This document shows, one piece after another, positions 63,761-64,000 of a DNA stretch of 64,000 nucleotides. Every line of letters begins with the position of its first letter. Position 1 is the stretch's first letter. Below the pieces are notes generated by a model. That model saw nothing but the letters and a program-made list of their open reading frames with translations. It was not told where the DNA came from and searched no databases. The position numbers and the translations under genes were made by a program. This DNA is from a virus: IMG/VR virus record IMGVR_UViG_3300027770_000027, positions 1-64,000 of that record. One strand, 5' to 3'.

Positions 63761-63788
63761 GGGAACGGCTGACTTTAACATTGAGGTC

Positions 63789-63971
63789 CTACTTGCACAG
63801 GCAGTAGACTCCGAAGAGGGCCAGCCCTCCCACGATGAGGCCGTGGTTCCCCAGGAACGCGAGACATAGGGTTCCCAGGGCGGTTCCGGCCATCGCCATT
63901 CCTAGGAAGGCGGACGGGCATAGGAACCAGAGGGCTGCGAGAACGGCGAGGAACATCATTACTTTCATCAT
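63789..63971 (-). CDS. small membrane protein
   Basis: 60 residues, almost entirely hydrophobic (MMKVMMFLAVLAALWFLCPSA, LGTLCLAFLGNHGLIVGGLALFGVYCLCK), with two or three membrane segments. Early-class promoter 6 nt upstream. Confidence 0.6.
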   Translation of the reverse strand: MMKVMMFLAVLAALWFLCPSAFLGMAMAGTALGTLCLAFLGNHGLIVGGLALFGVYCLCK

Positions 63972-63977
63972 GTATAT

Positions 63978-64000
63978 ATCTTACAGGACTTGAGGGGGAA
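63978..64000 (-). promoter_or_regulatory. TTCCC-type promoter: TTCCCC-11-TAAGAT
   Basis: 6 nt to the ATG at 63971; touches the right window edge. Confidence 0.85.

Noticed and set aside
63366-63869. 167-codon plus-strand frame
   Set aside because: Covers two minus-strand genes with promoters; no promoter of its own.

Overview
The window is a fragment of a T4-like contractile-tailed phage (myovirus) genome. The minus strand carries a T4-type tail block: sheath, tube, tape measure, hub with lytic domain, gp53-like wedge protein and large terminase. Elsewhere there are a gp14-like neck protein, class Ia ribonucleotide reductase, dCMP deaminase, a PhoH-like ATPase, a lysis cassette, long tail fibres, three tRNAs and a complete tmRNA. 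The host is probably a Gram-negative bacterium, because the phage encodes a lipoprotein spanin, two more lipoproteins and a predicted outer-membrane barrel. A secreted protein resembling the DUF1549 start of Planctomycetes/Verrucomicrobia surface proteins hints at that phylum group, but only weakly. Major capsid, portal, DNA polymerase and the window ends are not seen, so this is an internal piece of a larger genome.

Layout. 1-19.1 kb (minus): late virion genes for tail and packaging. 19.2-21.8 kb (plus): PhoH and small proteins. 21.8-24.7 kb (minus): neck protein, a very acidic protein and a PD-(D/E)XK nuclease. 24.7-28.9 kb (plus): small early-type genes, then nrdA-nrdB. 28.9-31.8 kb (minus): nucleotide salvage, an HNH nuclease and small proteins. 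31.8-34.5 kb (plus): a 900-residue protein that fuses three different nucleotidyltransferase folds. 34.5-39.4 kb (minus): lysis cassette and unknown genes. 39.4-39.8 kb: tmRNA. 40-47 kb (minus): tail fibres. 47-53.6 kb: small accessory genes, tRNA-Arg, tRNA-Gly and tRNA-Trp. 53.7-55.6 kb (minus): an envelope locus with one predicted porin-like barrel and two lipoproteins. 55.7-59 kb (plus): an S74-type fibre, a second fibre-like protein and a GT8-like glycosyltransferase. 60.5-64 kb (minus): a visibly GC-rich run of tiny genes, nearly all with their own promoter.

Regulation can be read directly from the sequence. Late genes carry a T4-late-like octamer (consensus NNTAARTA), usually 5-8 nt before the ATG. 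A second class of genes carries TTCCC(C/T/A), 11 nt, then a -10 box of the form TANNAT, usually with only 6-7 nt between the -10 box and the ATG. Two sigma70-like promoters show the same 6-nt spacing. Most promoter-proximal genes therefore appear to be transcribed as leaderless or nearly leaderless mRNAs without a Shine-Dalgarno site. The TTCCC-type promoter is found on both sides of the change in base composition, which argues that the GC-rich block belongs to the same genome.
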